Notes under the pieces: model-generated
What the model was told of the DNA's origin: nothing
Databases searched by the model: none
Seen by the model: the letters and a program-made list of their open reading frames with translations, nothing else
Shown: piece by piece, positions 27,502 through 35,840 of the stretch
Numbering within the stretch: the stretch's first letter is position 1
Layout of the letters: each line of letters opens with the position of its first letter
Source of the DNA: Cryomorphaceae bacterium
GTDB lineage: Bacteria > Bacteroidota > Bacteroidia > Flavobacteriales_D > Crocinitomicaceae
Assembly: GCA_027483605.1 (NCBI GenBank)
Contig: JAIXUE010000009.1
Location: 102,440 to 166,439 of the forward strand
Length of the DNA stretch: 64,000 nucleotides
Direction of reading: 5' to 3'
Program-made: the position numbers and the translations under genes

Positions 27502-27509
27502 CAAAGTTA
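27502..27509 (-). promoter_or_regulatory. Promoter -7 box upstream of wza-wzc
   Basis: TAACTTTG on the minus strand, 14 nt before the wza ATG at 27487. It matches TAnnTTTG and suggests wza-wzc has its own promoter, separate from the upstream transferase gene. Confidence 0.5.
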
Positions 27510-27533
27510 CGCTTTCTTGCACAAGCTTGCAAC

Positions 27534-28616
27534 TTAGTTCTTAACGCGCAATTGCTGGCGAAGGTTGCGCAAATAAATGGAAAAAAGAATGCTCAGCGAA
27601 AGCAAGGCCAAAACCACCCAGAGGTGGGTCAGGTAAGAACCCAGCAACCAAAAAAGCAGCGAAATACCCATATTGAGTAGTAGAATGCGCGCAGTTGTTT
27701 GGCGATGGCTCAGTTCAAAGCGGTCCATGAGGAGGTGATGGATGTGGTTGCGATCTGGCGAAAATGGCGAGCGGCCTTCCATGGAGCGCGCCACAAAAAC
27801 CCGGATGGAATCAAACACGGGCACATAGAGCGTGGCAATCAAGAACACACCAAAGTTGGCGCTCTGTATGTTATTGAGCATTCTAGGGTAGTCGGAGGTC
27901 ATGAGGTGCATCACAAACGCCGCAATGATAAAACCGATAAACAAACTGCCGGTATCGCCCATGAAGATCTTTTTATCGGTAGAAAGGTTGTAGCGCAAAA
28001 AGGCAATAAACATCCCGATGAGCGCAATACTAACGCAAAGCAAGGCCCATTCGCGCAGCAATAAGAAGACCACCGCGAACACACCGAAATAAAAGGCGGC
28101 CAAAGAAGAGGCCAAACCGTCGATGCCGTCGATGAGGTTGAAGGCATTGATGAAGAAAATGACGACCGCAAAAGACAATGTAATGATCAGTATGGGGCTG
28201 GCTTCGTGCATCCCTACAAAGCCGTGAAGGTTGGTCACTTGAAAATCTGTCGACAAAAACAAAAGGGTGGTGGCCAAAATCTGTGCAAAAATTTTGTTGC
28301 GCGGTGAGATCCCAGTGAGGTCGTCTTTGAGGCCAATGACAAACATAATAGTGGCGGCTGGCACGAGGTAAACCGCGCGTCCCATTTGAAAAAACTGCTC
28401 AGCTACCGAAATAGCAATGATAAAAACCACATAGAAAGTAACACCCCCAAAACTCGGTATGTGGGTGGCGTGTGAGCTGCGCTCAGAGAGCTTCTCAAAC
28501 AAGCGCTTGACCTTCACCACCTGGATCACGACCGGCGTGAGGTAATAGGTCAGAACAAAACCCGCCCAGAAAAAGAGCGCAAAAACTAATATTTTATATA
28601 AATCTACCACTACCAT
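27534..28616 (-). CDS. WecA/TagO-like undecaprenyl-phosphate sugar-1-phosphate transferase
   Basis: 360 residues with about ten to eleven membrane segments. The family motifs are in order: GLKDDL near residue 95 (Mg-binding Asp pair), NAFNLIDGIDGLA near 158, MGDTGSLFIGF near 217 and the RNHIHHLL loop near 290, a WecA-type HxHH motif. It would load GlcNAc-1-P or a similar sugar phosphate on undecaprenyl phosphate and so start polysaccharide repeat synthesis. It lies just upstream of wza-wzc. Confidence 0.92.
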   Translation of the reverse strand: MVVVDLYKILVFALFFWAGFVLTYYLTPVVIQVVKVKRLFEKLSERSSHATHIPSFGGVTFYVVFIIAISVAEQFFQMGRAVYLVPAATIMFVIGLKDDLTGISPRNKIFAQILATTLLFLSTDFQVTNLHGFVGMHEASPILIITLSFAVVIFFINAFNLIDGIDGLASSLAAFYFGVFAVVFLLLREWALLCVSIALIGMFIAFLRYNLSTDKKIFMGDTGSLFIGFIIAAFVMHLMTSDYPRMLNNIQSANFGVFLIATLYVPVFDSIRVFVARSMEGRSPFSPDRNHIHHLLMDRFELSHRQTTARILLLNMGISLLFWLLGSYLTHLWVVLALLSLSILFSIYLRNLRQQLRVKN

Positions 28617-28699
28617 TAACTCAGACTTTACAAAGTTCCCAAAAGTTGCCTATTCATGCATTAGCGCGCAGAGAAAAATTGAGCGCACCCTTTTTTCCC

Positions 28700-30073
28700 C
28701 TATCCTTTGCCCTTGATTTCCATGTCTTTATTCCAACTAATAATTTTCATGCGCTTGTCTAGCGGATGCTTGCTTTCTGGCAAGAGCGTCTCGACATCGC
28801 GGCGCGTGAGCAGTGCGAGTTTGATGCGCAAGGCCTTTACAAAGCTCTCTCGGCGCTTTTTGAGCGTTTCGTGGGAGAGGCCTGGTTCATCGAAAAAGTC
28901 ATTGAGTGCAGAGAGTTCAAGCTCTTCTTTGTCTTTAATGAGCTGCAAGACCACCCATTCCATTTCAGAAAAATCTGAGCGCTTCAAGATTGCATTTTTA
29001 GGCCTGTACCAAGAGGTTTTGGTAATTCTTCTGGCGTAGAACAACAAGAAAAAGAAACCTAGGTTGAGCAGAATAGAAATCCAAAGATAGGTGTCAAAAG
29101 AAACTTGCTTGAAAATAGAGATAGGCTTATAGAGGTAATACTCTTGGGGCCTGCCCTGAAGTAAACTACTTAAATCTTGCACCTTGAGGGTGAGCTGATC
29201 AGTGCTCACCGACGGGTGTGCGCCCAATAAAACGCGCTGCATGCGGTGGTCTGGCAGCATGCGGAAGTAAGTAAAATAGCGGTTAGAGGTATAGCTGTAG
29301 TATTTGTTGTTGGCAACATCTACCAGCGTGAGTTTGTTGTTGGAATGAAAAATGCGGTAATCTTTATTTTGAACAAAGCCCCTAATTTCTGTGCGCTTTA
29401 GAAAGTTGGCATTGAGCTCACCGAGGAGTTTCCACTTTTGTTGGCGCAAATCAAAGCGCCAAATGTCATTGCAAATTTTGTACTTGGAAAAGCGCTGCTC
29501 TACCCCACCCAAGATATACAAGGCAGTTGGTTCTTTGATGAAATACACCGAGCTGCGCCCTGAAGGGCACTCTTTGGAGTTGCGCACAACCTGAAACCAC
29601 TCCTTGGATACGTTGTCAAAGGAGGTATGTGTGTTTTTTACCTCAAAGAGCCCATAGCCCCCAAACATAAAAACTTGCCCATCGTGTTCATAAACTGCCG
29701 AATTGAATTGATTTTTTTGGTCATAACTGTTGTCTATGCGCCGAATGGTGTCGTTTTTGAGCGCAAAGACCATTCCGCAGCCGTCCATGACGAACAAATA
29801 ACGGTTCTTGGCCACTGCAATCGGATAAAAACGCCCCCTGAACTGCTCAAAGGTGAGCTCAGGGTCTAGGGCAATGTGCAAGTTGTGTTTCTTCCAGACC
29901 CCTTGACGCAGTGCATAGGTGTAATAATGCGTGGAGTCATCTAAGACCAAATAGCTTTCATCGTATTTGGAATAAACCATTTGTGCTTCATTGCTCACTT
30001 TGATGGTCTGCTGGGCATGATACCCAAGCGGGGCCAAAAGCAAGAGCAAGAGGCAGCGTAGTGTTGTTGTCAT
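28700..30073 (-). CDS. Kelch-like periplasmic sensor with one membrane helix and a cytoplasmic tail
   Basis: 457 residues. A signal peptide (to about YHAQQ, residue 21) is followed by repeated Kelch-like blades with GG pairs (MFGGYGLFEV, YILGGVEQRFSKYK, IWRFDLRQQKWKLLGEL). One membrane helix lies near 326-346 (WISILLNLGFFFLLFYA) and a charged 108-residue cytoplasmic region follows. The tail (EMEWVVLQLIKDK, then LNDFFDEPGLSHETLKKRRE) looks helical and winged-helix-like. This is the layout of a one-piece transmembrane regulator, but I recognise no named family. It follows pgi by 12 bp. Confidence 0.6.
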   Translation of the reverse strand: MTTTLRCLLLLLLAPLGYHAQQTIKVSNEAQMVYSKYDESYLVLDDSTHYYTYALRQGVWKKHNLHIALDPELTFEQFRGRFYPIAVAKNRYLFVMDGCGMVFALKNDTIRRIDNSYDQKNQFNSAVYEHDGQVFMFGGYGLFEVKNTHTSFDNVSKEWFQVVRNSKECPSGRSSVYFIKEPTALYILGGVEQRFSKYKICNDIWRFDLRQQKWKLLGELNANFLKRTEIRGFVQNKDYRIFHSNNKLTLVDVANNKYYSYTSNRYFTYFRMLPDHRMQRVLLGAHPSVSTDQLTLKVQDLSSLLQGRPQEYYLYKPISIFKQVSFDTYLWISILLNLGFFFLLFYARRITKTSWYRPKNAILKRSDFSEMEWVVLQLIKDKEELELSALNDFFDEPGLSHETLKKRRESFVKALRIKLALLTRRDVETLLPESKHPLDKRMKIISWNKDMEIKGKG

Positions 30074-30085
30074 AGTGAGGTTGTT

Positions 30086-31666
30086 TTACTGCAGATAGTG
30101 CTGAAGTAGAAAAGTAGTAGAGGCGTCGTGGGCGCCTGGGGTTTGTTGATCGATATCGGAGAGGATGCTATTGGCGAGTACCTTGCCGAGCTCTACGCCG
30201 GGTTGGTCATAGCTGAAAATATTCCAAATCACGCCCTGCACAAACAGTTTGTGTTCGTAAAGCGCAATGAGGCTGCCCAAACTCTTGGGCGTGAGTTGCT
30301 CAATAAGCAAGGTGTTGGTTGGTTTGTTGCCCTCAAAGACCTTAAAAGGGTTCTGGTCAGTTTTACCCACCAATAACGCTTCGGTTTGGGCAAAGAAGTT
30401 GGCCATGAGTTTGTCGTGGTGGTCGGTATTGCCGTGCAAAGACTTTTTAAAGCCAATGAAGTCCGTAGGGATCAGTTTGGTGCCCTGATGGATCAGCTGA
30501 AAAAAGGCATGCTGCGAGTTGGTGCCGGGCTCGCCCCAAATGATGGTGCCGGTTTGGTAAGTAACCCGCTGGCCGTCTCGGCCCACGCTTTTGCCGTTGC
30601 TCTCCATGATGCCTTGCTGTAAGTACGGCGCAAACTTTTGTAAATATTGCGTGTAGGGGATCAGCGCCTCGCTTTCGGCCCCATAAAAATTGTTGTACCA
30701 TACGCTCAAAAGCGCCATGACTACAGGCATGTTTTGTTCAAAAGGCGCTGATCGAAAATGCGCATCCATGTCGGCTGCGCCGTCTAGGAGCGCTTCAAAA
30801 TGATCATAACCGATAACCAATGCAATCGACAAACCAACGGCACTCCACAACGAGAAGCGCCCGCCTACCCAGTCCCACATCGGGAAAATGTTATCGGGGG
30901 CAATGCCAAATTCTTGCACTTTTTGCAGGTTGGTAGACACCGCCACAAAATGCGCGGCAATATCGGCCTCGCTACCCGCTTTCAAGAACCAACTGCGAAT
31001 GGTTTGCGCATTGCTGAGGGTTTCTTGGGTGGTAAAGGTCTTGGAAACAATCACAAAAAGTGTGGTTTCGGGGTTCACCTTCTTGAGTACCTCTTGTACG
31101 TGGTCGCCGTCTACGTTCGATACAAAATGAACGTTCAGGTGGTTTTGATAAAAAGCCAAGGCGTCGGCGAGCATGGCAGGGCCTAAATCAGAACCTCCAA
31201 TGCCAATATTGACTACATCGGTAATGGCCTTGCCGGTAAAACCTTTGTGTGCACCCGAAATAATACCTTGAGAAAAACTTTTGATTTTTGCTTTCACCGC
31301 CGCAATTTCTGGTCGGATATCTTCACCACCAACAAGCAATGGGTTGCTTTCTTTGCTGCGCAGCGCCGTATGCAACACCGCTCTATTTTCGGTCTGATTG
31401 ATGATATCGCCGGTAAAATACTTTTCTATAGCATCCGAAAGGCCCACTTCGGTGGCGAGTGCTTGCAAGAGCGCCATGGTTTCAGCAGTAATTCGATTCT
31501 TGGAGTAGTCCAATAAGAAGTCTTGCCATTGGATATGGAAACGTGCGGCACGCTCGGCATCTTGTGCAAATAAATCTTGCATGCGCAAGTCTTTATTGGC
31601 GTCAAAATGCGTTTGTAGCTTCTGCCAAGCGGCTGTTTGGGTGGGGTTGATGGTGGATAGAGACAT
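30086..31666 (-). CDS. pgi: Glucose-6-phosphate isomerase
   Basis: It interconverts glucose-6-P and fructose-6-P, feeding glycolysis and the fructose-6-P pool that leads to mannose and fucose nucleotides. The 526-residue product has two SIS domains. Signatures are [51 protein letters not shown] and the C-terminal [23 protein letters not shown] split over the last helices. The ATG at 31666 is 12 bp after the stop of an AAA ATPase gene on the same strand. Confidence 0.97.
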   Translation of the reverse strand: MSLSTINPTQTAAWQKLQTHFDANKDLRMQDLFAQDAERAARFHIQWQDFLLDYSKNRITAETMALLQALATEVGLSDAIEKYFTGDIINQTENRAVLHTALRSKESNPLLVGGEDIRPEIAAVKAKIKSFSQGIISGAHKGFTGKAITDVVNIGIGGSDLGPAMLADALAFYQNHLNVHFVSNVDGDHVQEVLKKVNPETTLFVIVSKTFTTQETLSNAQTIRSWFLKAGSEADIAAHFVAVSTNLQKVQEFGIAPDNIFPMWDWVGGRFSLWSAVGLSIALVIGYDHFEALLDGAADMDAHFRSAPFEQNMPVVMALLSVWYNNFYGAESEALIPYTQYLQKFAPYLQQGIMESNGKSVGRDGQRVTYQTGTIIWGEPGTNSQHAFFQLIHQGTKLIPTDFIGFKKSLHGNTDHHDKLMANFFAQTEALLVGKTDQNPFKVFEGNKPTNTLLIEQLTPKSLGSLIALYEHKLFVQGVIWNIFSYDQPGVELGKVLANSILSDIDQQTPGAHDASTTFLLQHYLQ

Positions 31667-31678
31667 GTATAATTGATA

Positions 31679-32848
31679 TTAATATAAAAACCCAAAATGC
31701 CACAGCGGAACAACATTCAGGTAGCCTTGTTCGATATTGTCTTTGACCACATAGCCCTGTGGTGCTTGTTGAATTTGTTTGAGACCTTTCTTCTTGCCGC
31801 CTACTTCAAAATCATATGGCCCAATTTTGAAATCGGCAAATTCGGAGCTGCGCACATCGTGGGTAACGCACGTTTGGTTCAAAAAAAAGGTCTCGCGGAT
31901 AGAACCCAAGTTGGGTTGTTCGCTCGAAAGCGCATAGCTCAGGTTGGTATTGTCTAGAAAAACTTTATCAATTTTGGCGAGCCCCCGGATACCCCCAGTC
32001 TGACTCCGCAATTGTGCAATCATGCCGGCTTCTTCAATATAAAGTAAGTAATCAGCGATATGATTGCGACTCACAGAGAGCAGATCGGCAATTTTACTCA
32101 TGTTGGGTTTGAACGGAACACTTTGCGCCACAATTGCCAAAAGTTGCTTGAGTTTGCGTCCGGTAGCTACATTCATTTGGGCATAACTCGGAATATCAAC
32201 CTCAAGGGTTTGGCTCACCACCTGCCGCAGTTTCTGCTCAAAATCTTGTTCTAAAGCAAAAGGGTAATAACCTTGCTTTAGGTATTGCTCAAAAGCTACC
32301 AAAGGTAATTGTAGTTTGCTGAAATCTGTTTGGTGCACCAAAAGCTGCTCGAGCGTATAAACCGGAAAATCAATGCCTTTAAACAAATACAAATACTCTC
32401 TAAACGACAAACCTTGCATGGCATACAAAACGGCTCTGCGGCTCAGGTCTGAGCTCCCTTTTTTCAAGTCTAATATGGAAGAACCTGTAAAGACCACCTG
32501 TAGTTGTGGGTGATAGTCATGTATGAGTTTGAGTTCCGTAGCCCATTGAGGATACTTATGAATTTCATCTATAATGAGATGAGCCCCCCCAAACTGCACA
32601 AATTGTGCGGCGAGTTCGGTAAGGCGTGTACTGGCAAAATAAAAATCTTCGGCCGTGACATACAAAGACTTTTGTGGGTCGAGCTCTGTTTTGATGTATT
32701 GCAAGACCAATGTAGTTTTACCCACACCACGAGGCCCCGTGAGGCCAATAAGCCTATTTTTCCAATTGATATTGGCATATACATAGCGCTTGAAGCTGAC
32801 ATCAACTTGCGCTATTAAACTTTTAGAATATTGGAATAATTGTTCCAT
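31679..32848 (-). CDS. AAA ATPase with DUF4143 (second of three)
   Basis: 389 residues from the ATG at 32848. Walker A GPRGVGKTTLVLQ, Walker B HLIIDEIHKY and sensor VVFTGSSILDL are present, then a winged-helix segment with MSKIADLLSVSRNHIADYL. The C-terminal DUF4143 nuclease-like part is PYDFEVGGKKKGLKQIQ, where catalytic acidic residues are less clear. It ends in VPLWHFGFLY, a usual ending for the family. An in-frame ATG at 32878 exists, but a promoter box at 32866-32873 favours 32848. Three palindromes lie at and before the start. Confidence 0.87.
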   Translation of the reverse strand: MEQLFQYSKSLIAQVDVSFKRYVYANINWKNRLIGLTGPRGVGKTTLVLQYIKTELDPQKSLYVTAEDFYFASTRLTELAAQFVQFGGAHLIIDEIHKYPQWATELKLIHDYHPQLQVVFTGSSILDLKKGSSDLSRRAVLYAMQGLSFREYLYLFKGIDFPVYTLEQLLVHQTDFSKLQLPLVAFEQYLKQGYYPFALEQDFEQKLRQVVSQTLEVDIPSYAQMNVATGRKLKQLLAIVAQSVPFKPNMSKIADLLSVSRNHIADYLLYIEEAGMIAQLRSQTGGIRGLAKIDKVFLDNTNLSYALSSEQPNLGSIRETFFLNQTCVTHDVRSSEFADFKIGPYDFEVGGKKKGLKQIQQAPQGYVVKDNIEQGYLNVVPLWHFGFLY

Positions 32849-32850
32849 GG

Positions 32851-32869
32851 TTTGTACTTCAAGTACAAA
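32851..32869. promoter_or_regulatory. Perfect palindrome just upstream of ATPase start (operator candidate)
   Basis: TTTGTACTT-C-AAGTACAAA: 9-bp arms around one base. It covers the end of the -7 box at 32866-32873 and lies 2 bp before the chosen ATG, a good place for a repressor site. Confidence 0.6.
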
Positions 32870-32873
32870 TTTA
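32866..32873 (-). promoter_or_regulatory. Promoter -7 box of the second ATPase gene
   Basis: TAAATTTG on the minus strand, 17 nt before the ATG at 32848 and overlapping the palindrome at 32851-32869. It would lie inside the coding sequence if the upstream ATG at 32878 were used. Confidence 0.45.
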
Positions 32874-32880
32874 GTCATTT

Positions 32881-32929
32881 TGCACTATGACAGTGCGTTT
32901 TTTAGTATTTTTTGCACTATAGCAGTGCA
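32881..32929. repeat. Two GCACT-N5-AGTGC inverted repeats, 32 bp apart
   Basis: Copies at 32882-32896 (GCACT ATGAC AGTGC) and 32913-32929 (TGCACT ATAGC AGTGCA). The 32-bp spacing is about three helical turns, so both would face the same side of the DNA. They lie just upstream of the ATPase promoter region. Confidence 0.75.
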
Positions 32930-32968
32930 TTATAAGCTATTTACTTTACCTATTGTAAGCATTTCGCT

Positions 32969-33436
32969 TTACCTCCCAAAATCATCTTGCACACGCACAA
33001 TGTCATCTTCATTCGAAGGGTTGCTGGCATCGGTATGCTGCCAAATTTCGGCAATAATGGCGTCGGCATCTAAGCCCACCAAGCGGTGACGCTCGCCTTG
33101 CGCAAGTTTGATGGTTTGGCCTTCGGTGTAGTGCACTACTTCACCTTCGGTGTCGTCATCAGAACGCACAATGCCCACGGTGCCCTGCACTACTTTCCAA
33201 ATTTCGGCGCGGCGGTTGTGGTACTGCCAAGACAGGCGCTGGCCTGCCGCTACCACCAATAACTTGGGGCTGAGTTTGCCGCCAATGGTGAGGGTATTGA
33301 CGTCTAGGCCATCAAAAAAGGCATCAGAGAAAGCCTGGGCTTGTGTTTCGTCAATCACATAGAACGCTCCCCACGGGCGCGTTAAGTCTGAGGCGATCAC
33401 CGTGAAGTTTTGTAGGAGTTGTTGTGGTGTTTTCAT
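32969..33436 (-). CDS. Cupin-fold mannose-6-phosphate isomerase-like protein
   Basis: 155 residues with one cupin domain: LSWQYHNRRAEIWKVVQGTVGIV supplies His/Glu metal ligands near residues 76-83, and GQTIKLAQGERHRLVGL gives the second cupin motif. The first part (TRPWGAFYVID) resembles type II phosphomannose isomerases. That activity (fructose-6-P to mannose-6-P) would link pgi to GDP-mannose and GDP-fucose made by the gmd/fcl pair, but it is inferred. The start overlaps the stop of an AAA ATPase by ATGA. Confidence 0.7.
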   Translation of the reverse strand: MKTPQQLLQNFTVIASDLTRPWGAFYVIDETQAQAFSDAFFDGLDVNTLTIGGKLSPKLLVVAAGQRLSWQYHNRRAEIWKVVQGTVGIVRSDDDTEGEVVHYTEGQTIKLAQGERHRLVGLDADAIIAEIWQHTDASNPSNEDDIVRVQDDFGR

Positions 33437-34599
33437 GGCTTGAAGAATTGATCTTTTATATTTTCTAATGCTGTAAATGGAAGCACCATTTGTTGCTTAC
33501 TTCTTTTTTCTATCGTTTGGCCCGCATAGACGACATAGCCTCCTTCGGACCCTGTGATTTTTTGCCAATAATTGAGGCCTTTAAAATACTGAGACGTAAT
33601 GGTCTGCCCAGATTTGATTTCGATAGGAATCAAGCCTGAAGCCTGCTCTATAAGCACATCTAATTCGTTGCCCGCGCTGTCGCGCCAGAAAAACAAATTA
33701 TTGCGCTTCGCTTCATTGAATCTCCTCTTGATGAGATCAACAATGATTAAATTTTCAAACAAGGCGCCTTTGGAAACATGAAGGTCTAGCTGTTCACTGC
33801 TGTCTATACCTAACAAATGAGCTGCCAAACCAGTATCGTAAAAATAAAATTTTGACATTTTGACAATCCGCTTGTTAAAATTTTGGTGATAGGGTTGTAA
33901 GCGAAAGGCGACAAATGTGCTTTCCAAGACACCGATCCAAGCATTGATTGTTTTGTTGTCTACACCTACTTCAAGTGCAAGACTATTTACGTTCAATAAC
34001 TGTCCTATTCTACCAGCACACAAACGAATGAATCGTTCAAATGTGGCTAAATTGGTGATATTCTTGATCAACCGAACATCTCGTTCTACGTAGGTTCTAA
34101 TGTAATTCGCGTACCAATTACTGATGTCTTTTTCTTGCTGATACAAACTCGGGTAAGACCCCTTAAAAAGCAACTCACTACAGCTCATTGTATGCGCACC
34201 AATTTCATCAAGACTCAAAGGAAGCAAAGTGAGGTAGGCAACACGTCCAGCCAAAGATTGTGAAATGCTTTGCTGAAGTAAAAAATTATTGGACCCAGTA
34301 ATGATAAACAAACCATTGTCAGTCGACTCATCTAAAATTTGTTGCAAATAAGAAAACAATTCGGGTACCCGTTGCGCTTCGTCAAAAATGGCGCCGTTTG
34401 GATAATTAGATAAAAATCCCCTCGGATCTTCAGTGGCAAACAAGCGCGTATCCGGATTTTCAAAATTGACATAGGCTTTTTCTGGGAACAACAGTTTGGT
34501 TAGGGTGGTCTTCCCAGATTGCCGAGGCCCGATGACCGCAACAGCCTTGTACTGTCTTGCTAATTGAGCTAAAGTTTGTGCCGCTGAACGAGGTATCAT
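33433..34599 (-). CDS. AAA ATPase with DUF4143 (third of three)
   Basis: 388 residues. Walker A GPRQSGKTTLTKLL at about 24-37, Walker B GAIFDEAQRVPEL, sensor FIITGSNNFLL, then YVERDVRLIKNI and a winged-helix segment (LNVNSLALEVGVDNKTINAWI). The DUF4143 domain has DSAGNELDVLIEQASGLIPIEIKSG, matching the E-x-D...E-x-K nuclease-like pattern. A TAnnTTTG box lies exactly 4 nt before the ATG. The stop overlaps the cupin gene start by ATGA, so that gene may depend on this promoter. Confidence 0.9.
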   Translation of the reverse strand: MIPRSAAQTLAQLARQYKAVAVIGPRQSGKTTLTKLLFPEKAYVNFENPDTRLFATEDPRGFLSNYPNGAIFDEAQRVPELFSYLQQILDESTDNGLFIITGSNNFLLQQSISQSLAGRVAYLTLLPLSLDEIGAHTMSCSELLFKGSYPSLYQQEKDISNWYANYIRTYVERDVRLIKNITNLATFERFIRLCAGRIGQLLNVNSLALEVGVDNKTINAWIGVLESTFVAFRLQPYHQNFNKRIVKMSKFYFYDTGLAAHLLGIDSSEQLDLHVSKGALFENLIIVDLIKRRFNEAKRNNLFFWRDSAGNELDVLIEQASGLIPIEIKSGQTITSQYFKGLNYWQKITGSEGGYVVYAGQTIEKRSKQQMVLPFTALENIKDQFFKP

Positions 34600-34603
34600 T
34601 TTA

Positions 34604-34611
34604 CAAATGTA
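34604..34611 (-). promoter_or_regulatory. Promoter -7 box, 4 nt before the third ATPase gene
   Basis: TACATTTG on the minus strand, then TAAA and the ATG at 34599. It is the same 4-nt spacing as at coaE, recF and the EamA gene. Confidence 0.55.
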
Positions 34612-34669
34612 TGCAATTTAGGAATTGAATTCCAATATTGCACGTTTTTTTGAGCCGTCAGTATGCATT

Positions 34670-35407
34670 TTAGAAAAACTGTCCAAATTTTCTACTCACC
34701 TTCCGAAACAAAACAAGCAACGGAAAAGGCAAGCCATTGGCCCGCATAATTTGCAGGTCTTCTTTGCTTTTAGCCAACAAATTACTGAGTTTGGAGCTCG
34801 CCCCTCCCTGGCGCATCAGCATCAGCACCTGGGGCAGGTAGTGTATTTTTAACTGAGGCGTTTGAAACACCCTCAAAATGAAATCATAATCGGCGGCAAT
34901 GCGGTAGCGGGTATCAAAGCCCCCCACCTTTGCATACACCTCTTTTCTGAGAAAGAGCGTGGGGTGCGGCGGCATCCAGCCTTTACGCAATAAAGTGGGA
35001 GCAAAAGCCTCACTTTGCCAATGGCGCAACACTTTTTGGGTGTCTTTTTCCATTACATAATTCAAGTCACCATAAACGCCATCAATAGCTGTTTTAAACG
35101 CTTCTACTACCTGACTGAGAACCTCAGCATTCGGGTAAAGATCATCTGAATGCAACAAACCAATCCACTCACCCTTAGACCTACCCACGGCCTTATTGAG
35201 CGCATCGTAAATACCATGATCTTTCTCGGACACCCACTTGACCCGAGCATCAGAAAGACTTTCGAGCCATTCCAGAGTACCATCAGTTGAGCCACCATCT
35301 TGCACAATCCATTCCCATTGGGTGTAGGTCTGCGCGCAAAGACTCGCGTAGGCGTCTTTGAGCGTGGTTAGGGAATTGTAGGTAACGGTGAGGATGGAGA
35401 GGTGCAT
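34670..35407 (-). CDS. Family 2 glycosyltransferase (WcaE-like)
   Basis: 245 residues, GT-A fold: SILTVTYNSLTTLKDAYASL at the N-terminus, QDGGSTDGTLEWL near residue 37, the sugar-nucleotide/metal motif LLHSDDLYP near 84, and IAADYDFILRVF. It would add one sugar to the lipid-linked polysaccharide repeat. Its first codons (LSILTVTYN) are duplicated as a 26-bp exact repeat 419 bp upstream, at 35795-35820. The gene lies apart from the main glycosyltransferase run. Confidence 0.88.
   Translation of the reverse strand: MHLSILTVTYNSLTTLKDAYASLCAQTYTQWEWIVQDGGSTDGTLEWLESLSDARVKWVSEKDHGIYDALNKAVGRSKGEWIGLLHSDDLYPNAEVLSQVVEAFKTAIDGVYGDLNYVMEKDTQKVLRHWQSEAFAPTLLRKGWMPPHPTLFLRKEVYAKVGGFDTRYRIAADYDFILRVFQTPQLKIHYLPQVLMLMRQGGASSKLSNLLAKSKEDLQIMRANGLPFPLLVLFRKVSRKFGQFF
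35376..35401. repeat. 26-bp direct repeat, copy 1 (in GT2 gene)
   Basis: Identical to 35795-35820. This copy encodes LSILTVTYN at the start of the glycosyltransferase gene at 34670-35407. Confidence 0.95.
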
Positions 35408-35440
35408 TATTGGGTTATTCGATGCTATTCATTTTATTCA

Positions 35441-35509
35441 ATTGTGCAGATTTAAGGCATTTTATTGTGCAGATTTAAGACTTTTTGTTGTGCAAATTTT
35501 AGGATTTTC
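35441..35509. repeat. 23-bp tandem repeat, three copies
   Basis: Units at 35441-35463, 35464-35486 and 35487-35509 share the core TTGTGCAGATTTAAG. The first two are nearly identical and the third is diverged. They lie in the non-coding stretch upstream of the glycosyltransferase gene. Confidence 0.9.
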
Positions 35510-35534
35510 ATCATTCTATCACCTAATCGAGTTC

Positions 35535-35582
35535 ATTTACTCCGCCATTTACCCCGCCAAATACTCCGCCATTTACTCCGCC
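35535..35582. repeat. 12-bp tandem repeat, four copies
   Basis: The unit ATTTACTCCGCC is repeated four times with one change in copy 2 and two in copy 3. It follows the 23-bp repeats. The whole stretch 35408-35608 has no convincing gene. Confidence 0.93.
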
Positions 35583-35608
35583 AAAATAAGAAAATTGTTG
35601 GTGATTCA

Positions 35609-35767
35609 TTAGAACAATCTAAATGCGGCTTGATCGGTTTTTTTTAATGTCCCGACCTTTTTAGCCGTTTCGTAAAGCATCACTTGCTTGCGCACATTAA
35701 GCATCACTTTTTTGAGTTCAGGATTTGAACCTTCCAAAGCGACTGCAACCTGCTTACTTAAAATCAT
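35609..35767 (-). CDS. Small ORF, 52 residues, function unknown
   Basis: ATG at 35767, TAA at 35609. The product begins MILSKQVAVALEGSNPELKK and is Lys- and Val-rich, mostly helical in appearance, with no signal peptide. I do not recognise it. It lies between the two copies of a 26-bp direct repeat, on a stretch that looks inserted or left by recombination. It may be a real small protein or a remnant. Confidence 0.35.
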   Translation of the reverse strand: MILSKQVAVALEGSNPELKKVMLNVRKQVMLYETAKKVGTLKKTDQAAFRLF

Positions 35768-35840
35768 TTTTGGTTTATTAGGCTTATGGACGCGTTGTAG
35801 GTAACGGTGAGGATGGAGAGTATTATGAAATTTTCTCTGT
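35768..35840 (-). pseudogene. Remnant of a GT2 glycosyltransferase N-terminus
   Basis: On the minus strand, 35820-35795 reads in frame as LSILTVTYN, then ASISLINQK and a stop. This is the typical first beta-strand of a family 2 glycosyltransferase with nothing behind it. It carries copy 2 of the 26-bp repeat. It is probably the scar of a deleted or displaced glycosyltransferase gene. Confidence 0.45.
35795..35820. repeat. 26-bp direct repeat, copy 2
   Basis: Identical to 35376-35401. Flanking bases differ between copies, so the match ends sharply on both sides. Confidence 0.95.

Noticed and set aside
35465..35647. Plus-strand frame across the 23- and 12-bp repeats
   Set aside because: The frame is made by repeats that happen to lack stops; the predicted product is low complexity and has no credible start signal.
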